Of a stretch of 64,000 nt of DNA, positions 6,567 through 15,691 are shown piece by piece; within the stretch, counting starts at the first letter, position 1, and each line of letters opens with the position of its first letter. Source of the stretch: an uncultured Oscillibacter sp. (GTDB lineage Bacteria; Bacillota; Clostridia; Oscillospirales; Oscillospiraceae); assembly GCA_910589315.1 (NCBI GenBank), contig CAJUTB010000003.1, positions 62,001-126,000 of the forward strand, read 5' to 3'. The notes below the pieces were generated by a model. It was not told the DNA's origin. It did no database searches and was given only the letters and a program-made list of their open reading frames with translations. The position numbers and the translations under genes were made by a program.

Positions 6567-8951
6567 TTACTTCAGTGTTACAACGGTAACGCCCGTTTCT
6601 CCTTCGCCATACACGCCTAAACGAAACGACTTCACCGCACGATTGCGCCGTAAAATATCATGGACCGTTTTACGCAGCGCACCAGTTCCTTTACCATGAA
6701 TAATCGTTACCGTTTCTAACTTGCCCATGACAGCGGCGGATATAAAACCTTCCACTACGCTCTCCGCCTCAAGCGTTTCCAGGCCCCGGATATCCAATTC
6801 TCTCGCAGCGGCGGACCGCAGCGTCCGGTTTCCGCCGGAAACCGGCGCGGACGGCTTCCGCGCAGCGCGCTCCGCCTCCTCGATCAAACGCACCTCGTCC
6901 GCTTTCGCCTTCATTTTCAGCGCGCCCGCTTTCAGCTGCAAAGTCCCGTCTTTTCCTATGGAAACCACTTCCGCCGCATGGCGGACACCGGGAATCTCCA
7001 CCAGGTCCCCCACGCGGATCGGACGGCTCGGTTTTGGAATCGGCGCGGGAAGATCCTTTTGAGACTGCAAACGTTCCTCTGCCTGATTCAAACCCTGCCG
7101 AATTGCCGCCTGGGCATCGTTAATGTTCTGCGCCGCGTCCGCCCGCGCCTGAAGACGCCGCAGCTCCGCCAGCTCGTTAAACGTCTGGTCCGCCGCCGCC
7201 TTCGCATCCCGGAGAATTCGCTTCGCCTCCGCCTCGCCGCGGCTGCGGGCGTTCTCCTTGGCCCGCTCCATCTGCTCCCGAAATTCCCGCGCCTTTCGGG
7301 CGTCCTCCTCCCGCTGGCGAAAAAGACGCTCCGTTTCCTGTTCCCGCTTTTCCAGAGCCTGCCGCTTGGCTTCCAGCTGCGTGAGAACGTCCTCAAAACG
7401 CACACTGTCGCCGCTCATCTGGACGCGTGCCGCGTCAATCACTTCTTCCGAAAGCCCCAGACGCCGGGAAATGGCAAACGCATTGGACTTGCCGGGAATC
7501 CCAATCAAAAGCCGGTATGTCGGACTCAACGTCTCTACATCAAATTCACAAGAGGCGTTCTCTACGCCCGGCGTTGTCATGGCAAAGGTTTTCAGCTCGG
7601 CATAGTGCGTCGTTGCGGCGATTTTCGCCCCGGACTTCCGGACGTGTTCTATCACCGCAATCGCCAACGCCGCGCCTTCTACAGGGTCCGTGCCTGCGCC
7701 CAGCTCGTCAAACAGGATCAAGCTGCGCCCATTGGCCTCCTTCAAAATCCCCACAATGTTCGTCATATGAGCCGAGAACGTAGAAAGACTTTGCTCAATA
7801 CTCTGCTCGTCGCCGATATCCGCCAAAACCCGTTCGTAGACGGCTACCGCGCTTTGGTCCGCCGCCGGAATGTGCAGCCCGCACTGGGTCATAAGCGTCA
7901 GCAGGCCCAAGGTTTTCAGGGAAACCGTCTTGCCGCCGGTATTCGGACCGGTAATCACCAGGGTATCAAAGGCGTTGCCCAGCTCCAGGTCAATCGGCAC
8001 CGCCTTTTTCGCGTCCAGCAGGGGGTGTCTGGCCCGGCGCAGACGGGTACAGCCGTCCCGCCGGACCTCCGGCCGCACGCCGTCCATTTTATAGCTCAAT
8101 TCTCCCCGTGCGAAAATCAGGTCCAAATGGACCAGCGCGTCATAGTCCCATTGAATATCTTCCCGGTGGGCCGCCGCATCCGCAGACAACTCCGCCAGAA
8201 TCCGTTCAATTTCTTTCTGCTCCTTCGCTTCCAGCTCAATGTATTCGTTATTCGCCTGAACAACGCCCATCGGTTCCACAAAAAGCGTCGCGCCCGAGGA
8301 GGAAATATCGTGAACAAGTCCCGGAAGGTTGCCCTTCTGCTCAGCCTTTACGGGCACCACAAAGCGGCCGTCCCGCTGGGTGATGATGGCCTCCTGCAAA
8401 ACCTTTGCGTAACTGGTGGAAGAAATAATTTTCTGTAAAATCTGACGGCTTTTCGCCTGTGCGGCCCGCATATGGCGGCGGATATCGGCCAGTTCCGGCG
8501 ACGCCGCGTCGGCAATGGTGTCCTCGTCCGGAATACAGCGTTTGATTTTTTCCTCTAAAAAATGGTTTCCATGGAGGGAGAGAAACAGGTGGTCAATGGC
8601 TGTTTTTTCCGCCGCTTCGTCATTAAAATACTCCTTTGCGCGGCGCGCAGCCGTCAGCAGGCCCGCGATGGCCAGCAGCTCCCTCGTGTTCAGCGCACCG
8701 CCGCGGTCGGCGCGGTCCAAGGCCTCCGCCACCGGCTTTACACCGGAAAAGGATGGACTTCCGCGCAGGCCGATCATCAGCCGGGCCGCGTCGGTCTGGT
8801 CCAGAAGGCGCAGAACTTCTTCAGGCTCCGTCTCCGGACGGACCTGAACCGCCCGCGCTTTTGCCTCTGCGCTGACGGCCTGTTCCGACAACAGCTGCAA
8901 CACCCGCGGAAGTTCCAGGGTGCGTAGAGATTTGTCAAATAATTCGCTCAT
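6567..8951 (-). CDS. mutS2: Endonuclease MutS2 (ribosome-splitting/recombination-suppressing MutS paralogue)
   Basis: MutS2 is a MutS-family ATPase with a C-terminal Smr nuclease domain; in Bacillus it acts on collided ribosomes (RqcU) and in other bacteria it limits recombination. The 794-residue protein shows the Walker A GPNTGGKT (about 336-343), Walker B LILFDELGAGTDP (about 408-420), a long charged coiled coil (about 510-640) and the Smr domain with LDIRGL and HGKGTGALR at the C-terminus. Start ATG 8951 follows AGGAGGAATTTT; the 22-residue upstream extension lacks a site. It is the last gene of the era-yqzL-recO-mutS2 run, 122 bases after recO. Confidence 0.95.
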   Translation of the reverse strand: MSELFDKSLRTLELPRVLQLLSEQAVSAEAKARAVQVRPETEPEEVLRLLDQTDAARLMIGLRGSPSFSGVKPVAEALDRADRGGALNTRELLAIAGLLTAARRAKEYFNDEAAEKTAIDHLFLSLHGNHFLEEKIKRCIPDEDTIADAASPELADIRRHMRAAQAKSRQILQKIISSTSYAKVLQEAIITQRDGRFVVPVKAEQKGNLPGLVHDISSSGATLFVEPMGVVQANNEYIELEAKEQKEIERILAELSADAAAHREDIQWDYDALVHLDLIFARGELSYKMDGVRPEVRRDGCTRLRRARHPLLDAKKAVPIDLELGNAFDTLVITGPNTGGKTVSLKTLGLLTLMTQCGLHIPAADQSAVAVYERVLADIGDEQSIEQSLSTFSAHMTNIVGILKEANGRSLILFDELGAGTDPVEGAALAIAVIEHVRKSGAKIAATTHYAELKTFAMTTPGVENASCEFDVETLSPTYRLLIGIPGKSNAFAISRRLGLSEEVIDAARVQMSGDSVRFEDVLTQLEAKRQALEKREQETERLFRQREEDARKAREFREQMERAKENARSRGEAEAKRILRDAKAAADQTFNELAELRRLQARADAAQNINDAQAAIRQGLNQAEERLQSQKDLPAPIPKPSRPIRVGDLVEIPGVRHAAEVVSIGKDGTLQLKAGALKMKAKADEVRLIEEAERAARKPSAPVSGGNRTLRSAAARELDIRGLETLEAESVVEGFISAAVMGKLETVTIIHGKGTGALRKTVHDILRRNRAVKSFRLGVYGEGETGVTVVTLK

Positions 8952-9073
8952 AAAATTCCTCCTATGAGGCATGGTTGCTTCATCTTCGTCTATACAATCG
9001 GCCGTGCGGACCGACAACCGTCCTCACGCCCGTGCATTTTTGTATAAATCGTTTGGAAATATACAAAACGCAA

Positions 9074-9823
9074 TCATTTTCCAGCCAGACTTTTATAAAA
9101 ATCCAGCGTTTTGAAACTCCGCTCCAATTGTGCAAACACAAACGACTCCGCCGCACGCTGCAACCGGTCCAGGGGGGCCTCCCCCAAGCGGAACGAATAA
9201 AGGCGTTTGGCGTCTCCGTAAACGATATGCCGCAAGGCCGCAAGAGAGTCCCGGCACAAAAGCCGCCCGGCTCCAGACGGCGCGCATTTCTTACAATAAA
9301 TTACACCCTGTACAGCATCCAGCGCCGGCGTTTCCGGGTCTGGCTCTCCGCAGGAGGCGCAGGCGTCCGCCAGCGGTTCATACCCCGCAAGACACAGCAG
9401 GCGCAGTTCAAAAGCCGGTTTCACCAACGCTGCGGACTTGTGCAGGCTGGACAGGGCATATAAGCCGTTCAGCAGGTGGCGCAGAAGCTCCCGGACCGGA
9501 ACTTCTTCCGGTGAAACGGCCTCCGTCAGCTCGGCCATGTAAAATCCCAGCGCAAGCGTTTCCAGGTCTGTCCGCAGGCCGTCGAACAGCTCCAAGGTGG
9601 AGCCTTCCCGGGCGTACCACCAGGAACCGCGCTGATAGAGGGTCCATTCGGAGTACGCCAGCGACTGGGCGCAGGCGGCAAACTTGCACGTTTTGCGCCG
9701 CGCCCCCCGCGCAATGACGGTCATTTTTCCCAAGTCCTCGGACAAGAGGGTCAGGACTTTATCCGTTTCTTTGGTCTGCGTTTCCCGCAGGACAACGCCG
9801 CGAGTAACCGTTACTTCCGCCAC
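9074..9823 (-). CDS. recO: DNA repair protein RecO
   Basis: RecO anneals single strands and helps load RecA with RecF/RecR in gap repair. The 249-residue protein has the N-terminal OB fold (about 1-80; VTRGVVLRETQTKETDK start typical) and a zinc-finger with CASCGEPD and YCKKCAPS (four cysteines, about residues 150-190). I choose GTG 9823 as start because AGGAGGG lies eight bases before it; the longer TTG start at 9850 would put that site inside the gene. A GGGGGC gtt GCCCCC hairpin (9843-9857) falls between yqzL and recO. Order era-yqzL-recO is the same as in Bacillus. Confidence 0.93.
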   Translation of the reverse strand: MAEVTVTRGVVLRETQTKETDKVLTLLSEDLGKMTVIARGARRKTCKFAACAQSLAYSEWTLYQRGSWWYAREGSTLELFDGLRTDLETLALGFYMAELTEAVSPEEVPVRELLRHLLNGLYALSSLHKSAALVKPAFELRLLCLAGYEPLADACASCGEPDPETPALDAVQGVIYCKKCAPSGAGRLLCRDSLAALRHIVYGDAKRLYSFRLGEAPLDRLQRAAESFVFAQLERSFKTLDFYKSLAGK

Positions 9824-9859
9824 GGCGTTCCCTCCTATGTAGGGGGGCAACGCCCCCGG

Positions 9860-9958
9860 TCATTGTTCGCCGGCTTCCTTTTCCGCCGCGCAGTAGAGCA
9901 TATAGGCGGCAGGGTCGCCGGTCTGGCAGAACAGCTGCCAAATTTGAGCAGGGTCCAT
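9860..9958 (-). CDS. yqzL: YqzL-like small protein
   Basis: A 32-codon gene, ATG 9958 with a GGAGGT site seven bases upstream and TGA at 9860. The peptide contains IWQLFCQTGDPAAYMLY, which matches the core pattern of the YqzL family (W-x-LF-x-x-TG-x-x-x-x-Y-LLY), short proteins found between era and recO in Firmicutes. The position here, exactly between era and recO, supports the call as strongly as the sequence. Its molecular function is not established. It is too short for most gene finders and would easily be missed. Confidence 0.85.
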   Translation of the reverse strand: MDPAQIWQLFCQTGDPAAYMLYCAAEKEAGEQ

Positions 9959-10048
9959 GAAGCAGACCTCCTTTTATCCGGCCGAACCGGACTGCTTATC
10001 GGTTAGTCTGCGAAATCCGTCGGAATTTATGGCTGGAAATCCGTGGGT

Positions 10049-10948
10049 TCAATCCTCCCGATAGCCGAGACTGCGGACATAGTTCACGTTGTCGCGCCAA
10101 TTTTCCTTGACTTTGACCCAGGTTTCCAAATAAACCTGTGCGCCCATAAATTTCTCCATATCCTTTCGGGCAAGGGAGCTGATTTTTTTCAGCATAGCCC
10201 CTTGTTTTCCAATGATAATCCCCTTGTGGCTGGCCTTTTCACAATAGATGGTCGCTTCCACGTCAATGATTCCGGAATCCCGCTCTGAGAACTTTGTGAT
10301 TTCCACAGCGGTTCCATGGGGGATTTCTTTGTCCAGGCAGAGGAGCAGTTTTTCGCGCAAGAGTTCGCCCATGACCTGACGTTCCGGCTGGTCGCTAACC
10401 TGTCCGTCGGGGAACAGCTGGGGACCTTCTTCCGCGAATTTTCCGGCTTCCGACATTAGATCGTCCAAACCGCTGCCGGTGTGGGCGGAAATGGGGATAA
10501 TGGCGTCAAAGCCGTCCCAGACTTCGTTGTAAGCGGCGATCACGGGCAGGAGGGCGGTAGGTTCCACGGTATCAATTTTGTTGATGCATAAGATGCAGGG
10601 CAGTTTTTCCTCACGGATACGTGCAATGAGAGCCTTTTCCGGGCCGCCCACGTGGGCGATAGGTTCCACCAGGAGCAGGGCGCAGTCCACATCGCTCAGG
10701 CTGGATGTGACCACTTTAACCATGTAGTCCCCCAAGGCAGATTTCGGCTTATGCAATCCCGGCGTATCCAACAGGATATATTGCGTATCGCTTTTATTTA
10801 CGACGCCGTAAATACGGTTTCGCGTAGTCTGCGCTTTATTGGAGACAATGGCTACTTTTTCTCCGACCAGCGCATTGGTCAGACTGGATTTTCCCACATT
10901 TGGCCGTCCGCAGACGGTGAGCATAGCGGTTTTTTTAATATTTGACAT
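10049..10948 (-). CDS. era: GTPase Era
   Basis: Era is an essential GTPase that binds the 3' end of 16S rRNA and checks 30S subunit maturation. The 299-residue length is standard. Visible are G1 GRPNVGKSS (about 13-21), the G2/G3 region with DTPGLHKPKSALG (about 60-72), G4 NKID (about 121-124) and the C-terminal KH domain with KGIIIGKQGAMLK (about 239-251) that binds RNA. Start ATG 10948 lies directly beside repeat copy B. It leads the era-yqzL-recO-mutS2 run; no strong promoter was seen within the 20 bases before the repeat, so transcription may begin in or beyond copies B/C. Confidence 0.96.
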   Translation of the reverse strand: MSNIKKTAMLTVCGRPNVGKSSLTNALVGEKVAIVSNKAQTTRNRIYGVVNKSDTQYILLDTPGLHKPKSALGDYMVKVVTSSLSDVDCALLLVEPIAHVGGPEKALIARIREEKLPCILCINKIDTVEPTALLPVIAAYNEVWDGFDAIIPISAHTGSGLDDLMSEAGKFAEEGPQLFPDGQVSDQPERQVMGELLREKLLLCLDKEIPHGTAVEITKFSERDSGIIDVEATIYCEKASHKGIIIGKQGAMLKKISSLARKDMEKFMGAQVYLETWVKVKENWRDNVNYVRSLGYRED

Positions 10949-10966
10949 ATTGTCGTCCTCCGATTA

Positions 10967-11174
10967 TCAGCTGCTTGCGGGCAGCTGGTCCCATTTCCAC
11001 CCCCCATTTTCTCTTTTTCTTGGCGAAGAAAAAGAGAAAACGGGCCGTGGACGGTCCAAAAGAGAAAAAGACGCTGGTTAAGCCTGGTGGAAAACTTCCG
11101 CTTGGTGGAACAGAAACGAGAAGACCATCACTGACTTGATCTGCTTCTCTTTCCGCTGTCGCTGCTGCCGGTGG
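10967..11174 (+). repeat. Dispersed multi-hairpin repeat, copy B (short form, divergent)
   Basis: Same order of modules as copy A but the most divergent in sequence. The left hairpin is CAGCTGC/GCAGCTG, the main palindrome is TTTTCTCTTTTTCTT ggcg AAGAAAAAGAGAAAA (11007-11040) and the next is GGGCCGT gg ACGGTCC. Arms differ from the other copies yet still pair perfectly. It is followed head-to-tail reversed by copy C, so the era-uvrA gap is a large imperfect inverted repeat. Confidence 0.85.
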
Positions 11175-11202
11175 TCGAAAGAACACGAACCAGCCGCTCC
11201 GC

Positions 11203-11430
11203 CCACCGCAGCAGCGGCAGCGGGGTTCGGCGCAGAGGCAAGTCGATTTGGACTTCTCGTTTATAGAAGTATCAAGCCAAAGTGTTGCACCGCACCTTTC
11301 AAAACGCTCTTTTCTTTTGGACCGTGAACGGCCCGTTTTCTTTTCTCTCGCCAGAGAAAAGAAAATGGGGGGTTCAAATTTGGACCAGCCATTAACAATG
11401 GCTGACTTGCCCCCGCGCCGCGAGGCGCGT
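11203..11430 (-). repeat. Dispersed multi-hairpin repeat, copy C (short form)
   Basis: Inverted copy. Reading on the minus strand it has the GC hairpin GCGCC/GGCGC, GCCATTGTTAATGGC, GAACCCCCCAT, the palindrome TTTTCTTTTCTCT/AGAGAAAAGAAAA with a four-base loop (11336-11365), GGGCCGT tc ACGGTCC, the GTCCAAATCGACTTG block and the CCGCTGCCGCTGCTGCGG end. It ends 24 bases from the uvrA stop. Short open frames across it are shared by all copies and are products of the repeat, not genes. Confidence 0.88.
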
Positions 11431-11454
11431 CCCCCAATGCCGGGCGGCATTCCA

Positions 11455-14286
11455 TCAACCTTTATATAGTACTTTTTTCAAGTACTGTCCGGTGTAGGAG
11501 CTTTCGCAGGCGGCAACGGTTTCCGGCGTGCCGGTACAAACAATCATACCGCCTCCGTCGCCGCCCTCCGGGCCAAGATCAATCAGCCAGTCCGCCGACT
11601 TAATCACATCCAAATTGTGCTCAATCACAATCACCGTATTCCCAGTATCCACCAGCCTCTGCAACACTTCCAGAAGTTTGCGGACATCATCCGTGTGAAG
11701 ACCGGTTGTCGGCTCGTCCAAAATATAAATCGTCTTGCCCGTCGCCTGCTTGGAAAGCTCCGTCGCCAGCTTCACCCGCTGCGCTTCGCCTCCCGACAGC
11801 TCCGTAGACGGCTGCCCCAACTTCACATACCCTAACCCAACGTCGCAAAGCGTCTGCAAACGCTTTTTCAGCTTCGGAAGCGGCCCGAAAAACTCTACCG
11901 CCTCATCTGCCGTCATCTCCAAAATCTCCGCGATATTCTTCCCCTTATAATGCACTTCCAGCGTCTCCCGGTTATACCGCTTGCCCTTGCAGACCTCGCA
12001 CGGGACAAAAATATCCGGCAGAAAATGCATCTCAATTTTCAAAACGCCGTCGCCGGAACACGCCTCGCAGCGTCCGCCCCGCACGTTAAACGAAAACCGT
12101 CCCGGACCATAGCCCCGGCTTTTTGCCTCCTGCGTCGAAGCGTACAGCTCCCGAATGTCATTGAACAAATTCGTATACGTCGCCGGGTTCGAGCGCGGCG
12201 TTCGTCCAATCGGACTCTGGTCAATATTGACCACCTTATCCAAATGCTCCAACCCCTCTATCCGGGCGCACTTGCCGGGATGGGTTTTCATACGCATCAG
12301 ATCCGCGCCCAGCCGCTTGAACAAAACCTCATTCACCAGAGAAGACTTTCCGCTCCCCGAAACACCCGTCACAACGGTCAGCGTACCCAGCGGAAAATCC
12401 GCGTTTACTTTCCGCAAATTGTTTTCCTCTGCGCCGATAACCCGCAGAAACTTGCCGTTTCCCGGCCGCCTGGTTTCTGGAACCGGTATGCATTTTTTGC
12501 CGGACAAATACTGTCCCGTCAAAGAATCCGGGTTGTCCATAACCTCCTGCGGCGTTCCGGCGGCAACCACCTGCCCGCCGTGAATCCCCGCCCCCGGACC
12601 AATGTCAATCAAATAATCCGCCGCCCGCATGGTGTCCTCGTCATGCTCGACAACCAGCAGGGTGTTGCCCAGATTCTGCAATTCCCGCAGCGTCGCCAGG
12701 AGCTTGTCATTATCCCGCTGATGCAGGCCGATGGAAGGTTCGTCCAGAATATACAGCACGCCCATCAAACTGGAACCAATCTGCGTGGCCAGACGAATCC
12801 GCTGGCTCTCGCCGCCGGAAAGGGTCCCCGCACTGCGGCTGAGGGTCAGGTAGCCCAGCCCCACGGCCCGCAGAAAGCCCAGACGCGATTTGATTTCCTT
12901 CAAAATACGCCCGGCGATCAGGAGCTGCTGCTGGGACAGCTGCAATTTTTCCACCCAATCCAATTCGTCCAGCACGGACATCTGGGTATAGGCATGAATG
13001 TCCATATCGCCAACGGTAACGGCCAGGGACTCTTTTTTCAAACGCCGTCCCTTGCACGCCGGGCACGGACACGAGGCCATCATTTCCTCCAGTTCCCGTT
13101 TGCTGGAGTCGCTTTGGGTTTCCTGATACCGCCGCTCAATGTTGTTGCAGATTCCCTCGAAGGGCTGATAGAGCACGCCTTTTCCCCGCGGCTGGTCATA
13201 GTGCAGCTCCAGTTTCTCGCCCTTTGTACCATACAGGATAACATCTTTCGCCTGCATAGTCAATTGTTCCCAAGGGGTATCTAGGGAAAACTGGTATTTT
13301 TTCGAGAGGGCGTCAAAGTACATCCGGGAGATGCCGTCCGAGCGGATGTTGCCCCAGCCGGACGCCTGAATGACGCCCTCCAGAATGGACTTGGACGGGT
13401 CCGGCACCACCAGGGAAACGTCCACCTTGAGCTGGCTTCCCAGTCCGGCGCAGGTCGGGCACGCGCCGAAGGGGTTGTTGAAGGAGAACATCCGCGGCGT
13501 CAGTTCCTCGATGGAGATTCCACAGTCCTCGCAGGCGTAGTTTTGAGAAAACATCAGGTCCTGTTCTTCCCGGAGGAGGTTGATGATCACCAGGCCGCCG
13601 GAGAGATTGGAGGCGGTTTCCACGCTGTCGGTTAACCGCTGTTGGATATCGGGCCGGATAATCAGCCGGTCGATGATGACTTCGATATCATGTTTTTTGT
13701 TTTTCTCAAGTTTGATTTCCTCATCCAGTTCATAAAGATTGCCGTCGGCGCGGACGCGCACGTAGCCGGAACGTTTGGCGTCCTCAAAGATTTTGGCGTG
13801 TTCGCCCTTTTTCCCGCGGATGACGGGGGCCATTACCTGGATACGGGTTCCTTCCGGCAGGGCAAGGACCTGATCAATGATTTGGTCAATGGTCTGCTGT
13901 TGGATGACTTTTCCGCATTTGGGACAATGGGGTGTGCCGACCCGCGCCCAGAGCAAACGAAGGTAATCGTAAATTTCGGTGACGGTTCCCACCGTGGAGC
14001 GGGGGTTTTTGCTGGTGGTTTTCTGGTCGATGGAGATGGCGGGGGAAAGACCTTCGATGTAGTCCACGTCCGGCTTGTCCATCTGGCCCAGGAACATCCG
14101 CGCATAGGAGCTCAGGCTTTCCACATACCGCCGCTGGCCTTCGGCGTAGATGGTATCAAACGCCAGCGATGATTTCCCGGAACCGGACAAGCCCGTCATG
14201 ACGACCAGTTTATCCCGCGGAATCGTTACGTCTACGTTCTTTAAGTTGTTCGTCCGCGCTCCCTTTACAAGAATCTTATCTAACAT
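11455..14286 (-). CDS. uvrA: Excinuclease ABC subunit A
   Basis: UvrA is the damage-recognition ATPase of nucleotide excision repair and loads UvrB. The 943-residue protein shows both ABC modules: Walker A GLSGSGKSS (about 32-40) and GVSGSGKSS (about 638-646), two ABC signatures of LSGGE type, and the zinc-finger cysteines in CEACSGDG...CEVCKGKR. Start ATG 14286 has a GAGGAG site; an in-frame 21-residue extension runs into repeat D and is rejected. Its promoter (14607-14635) lies upstream of repeat D, so the uvrA transcript begins with about 310 nt that include that repeat. uvrB is 3 kb away, not adjacent. Confidence 0.97.
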   Translation of the reverse strand: MLDKILVKGARTNNLKNVDVTIPRDKLVVMTGLSGSGKSSLAFDTIYAEGQRRYVESLSSYARMFLGQMDKPDVDYIEGLSPAISIDQKTTSKNPRSTVGTVTEIYDYLRLLWARVGTPHCPKCGKVIQQQTIDQIIDQVLALPEGTRIQVMAPVIRGKKGEHAKIFEDAKRSGYVRVRADGNLYELDEEIKLEKNKKHDIEVIIDRLIIRPDIQQRLTDSVETASNLSGGLVIINLLREEQDLMFSQNYACEDCGISIEELTPRMFSFNNPFGACPTCAGLGSQLKVDVSLVVPDPSKSILEGVIQASGWGNIRSDGISRMYFDALSKKYQFSLDTPWEQLTMQAKDVILYGTKGEKLELHYDQPRGKGVLYQPFEGICNNIERRYQETQSDSSKRELEEMMASCPCPACKGRRLKKESLAVTVGDMDIHAYTQMSVLDELDWVEKLQLSQQQLLIAGRILKEIKSRLGFLRAVGLGYLTLSRSAGTLSGGESQRIRLATQIGSSLMGVLYILDEPSIGLHQRDNDKLLATLRELQNLGNTLLVVEHDEDTMRAADYLIDIGPGAGIHGGQVVAAGTPQEVMDNPDSLTGQYLSGKKCIPVPETRRPGNGKFLRVIGAEENNLRKVNADFPLGTLTVVTGVSGSGKSSLVNEVLFKRLGADLMRMKTHPGKCARIEGLEHLDKVVNIDQSPIGRTPRSNPATYTNLFNDIRELYASTQEAKSRGYGPGRFSFNVRGGRCEACSGDGVLKIEMHFLPDIFVPCEVCKGKRYNRETLEVHYKGKNIAEILEMTADEAVEFFGPLPKLKKRLQTLCDVGLGYVKLGQPSTELSGGEAQRVKLATELSKQATGKTIYILDEPTTGLHTDDVRKLLEVLQRLVDTGNTVIVIEHNLDVIKSADWLIDLGPEGGDGGGMIVCTGTPETVAACESSYTGQYLKKVLYKG

Positions 14287-14328
14287 AGGGGGTACTCCTC
14301 TTTTTTCCCCGCCGGGGGAGAATGTTCT

Positions 14329-14555
14329 CGCGCCTCGCGGCGCGGGCATTGATTGCCATTTGCAATGGCTGGTCCTTTTTTTGAACCCCCCATTTTCTTT
14401 TCTCTCACGAGAGAAAAGAAAACGGGCCGTTCACGGTCCAAAAGAAAAGAGCGTTTTATAAGCTCGGTGGAAAACTTTGGACTGGCGGAACTTTAACGAG
14501 AAGTCCAAATCGACTTGCCTCTGCGTCTAATTCCGCTGCCGCTGACGGGTGGTTG
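14329..14555 (+). repeat. Dispersed multi-hairpin repeat, copy D (short form) in uvrA leader
   Basis: Begins with the hairpin GCGCC tcgc GGCGC, then GCCATTTGCAATGGC, GAACCCCCCAT, the palindrome TTTTCTTTTCTCTC ac GAGAGAAAAGAAAA (14393-14422), GGGCCGT tc ACGGTCC, AAGTCCAAATCGACTTG and a worn right end. It lies between the uvrA promoter and start codon, so its complement is transcribed in the uvrA leader. Confidence 0.88.
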
Positions 14556-14606
14556 TGGGAGACTCTGCCTCCTGTGGGTTTGCTTGGCGGCACGGCATTT
14601 GCTCCT

Positions 14607-14635
14607 ATGATAATGAAGTAAATTTTTAATGTCAA
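14607..14635 (-). promoter_or_regulatory. Sigma-A promoter for uvrA
   Basis: Minus strand: TTGACA (14635-14630), 17-base spacer, TATCAT (14612-14607). It is the only good promoter seen before uvrA and lies upstream of repeat copy D. Confidence 0.75.
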
Positions 14636-14651
14636 GTGCTTTCTTGCGAAC

Positions 14652-15380
14652 TTATTCCACACGTTCCGCACGAAAGAAAAAACAATCGTCATAAACCATC
14701 AGCGTATCTCGGTCCAACACATAAAAAAGCCACCCTACCGGATAATCTCCCGGTGCCTCCTTGAAATTCACAACGCCGCGTCTTAAATTTCTGCGGCTGA
14801 TATCCAATTCCTCAAACGACACCCGAAGCATGGACTTCGGAATCACCACAGAATACTCTCTCCATACAACCGTTTCCTCATAAGGCGTATTTCCATCCAG
14901 CGCGTAACTCTGTCCGCCGGACGTAAAACCGTCCTCTCGATACTGAATCCGTGTTCCCAAATACTGCTCAAGCGTTTCCTGCGTACAGGTATAGCCAGGC
15001 AATGCTCCCTGACAGCCGGTAATTTCCCATTCATCAAAACAGGTATTCTCTATCGTCAAAATCTCTCCAAAACCTTCCGGGATGTACTGAAGGGGCTGAA
15101 CCGCCAGATAACCGCCCCAGAAAAGAACTACTAGAATTTCCCAAACAGCGGCCAGCGTCAAAATCCAGCGGCCTCTCCGTCCTTCCCGTTTCCACTTCCC
15201 CCGCACCCGCAGGAGAACCGCCAATATCAGCAGATTCACCGCCACTACAACGACGACGGCAATATTGATCAAAAACGCATGGGCTACCGCCCAGTTGACT
15301 GCCGTCACAAAGGCCGACCGAATCAGAAAAAGAATGATAATCGGAATAAATATCCAGCCGAAAAGCGCCATGAACGCCAT
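14652..15380 (-). CDS. Hypothetical membrane protein
   Basis: A 242-residue protein with three probable membrane helices in the first 100 residues (about 5-22, 34-57 and 75-95), a charged loop (KWKREGRRGR) between helices two and three, and a 145-residue soluble C-terminal part with scattered aromatic and acidic residues and two cysteines. ATG 15380 follows a GGGGAAA site and lies 22 bases after the XRE gene stop, so the two are probably one operon. I do not recognise the soluble domain; a sensor or stress role linked to the XRE regulator is only a guess. Confidence 0.75.
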   Translation of the reverse strand: MAFMALFGWIFIPIIILFLIRSAFVTAVNWAVAHAFLINIAVVVVVAVNLLILAVLLRVRGKWKREGRRGRWILTLAAVWEILVVLFWGGYLAVQPLQYIPEGFGEILTIENTCFDEWEITGCQGALPGYTCTQETLEQYLGTRIQYREDGFTSGGQSYALDGNTPYEETVVWREYSVVIPKSMLRVSFEELDISRRNLRRGVVNFKEAPGDYPVGWLFYVLDRDTLMVYDDCFFFRAERVE

Positions 15381-15402
15381 CGCAATTTCCCCTTTCCCTC
15401 AT

Positions 15403-15621
15403 TTACCGCTCATCCGTCCGGCCCAACAAATAGTCTACGGAAACCTCAAAATAATCTGCCAAGCTGCAAAGTGCCAGTACAGAAATATTTACTTCTCCCC
15501 GTTCAATTTTCTGATAATGCCGGGTTGTTATATCCAGCAATTCACCTAATTCTCTTTGATACCGCCTTTTTTCGTTCCGAAGTTCCTTGAGCCGTTGGCC
15601 CATAACCTTTAATATATCCAT
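15403..15621 (-). CDS. XRE-family helix-turn-helix repressor
   Basis: A 72-residue protein that is little more than a Cro/CI-type HTH (RELGELLDITTRHYQKIERG spans the two recognition helices), ending in DYLLGRTDER, the usual tail of small clostridial XRE regulators. ATG 15621 has an AAGGGG site. The gene is divergent from the hypothetical at 15692, with a near-palindromic operator inside the perfect promoter between them, so it probably represses that promoter and perhaps itself. Confidence 0.88.
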   Translation of the reverse strand: MDILKVMGQRLKELRNEKRRYQRELGELLDITTRHYQKIERGEVNISVLALCSLADYFEVSVDYLLGRTDER

Positions 15622-15630
15622 AAAAACCCC

Positions 15631-15659
15631 TTGACATACGATGTTTAATATCGTATAAT
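15631..15659 (+). promoter_or_regulatory. Perfect consensus promoter with embedded operator
   Basis: TTGACA (15631-15636), 17-base spacer, TATAAT (15654-15659): a full consensus sigma-A promoter. The spacer and first two bases of the -10 form the near-palindrome TACGATGTTTAATATCGTA (15637-15655; arms match at eight of nine pairs apart from the centre), a likely site for the divergent XRE repressor. Confidence 0.85.
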
Positions 15660-15691
15660 AGTATTATTAAAATTCGTAAGGAGCTGCTTCC

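Noticed and set aside
11135..11470. Open frames across repeat copies (for example 11248-11469, 61403-61756, 6236-6487) with similar translations such as DFSFIEVSSQS
   Set aside because: They arise from the repeat sequence shared by all copies, lack ribosome sites, and break at different points in different copies; the paired changes keep hairpins rather than codons.
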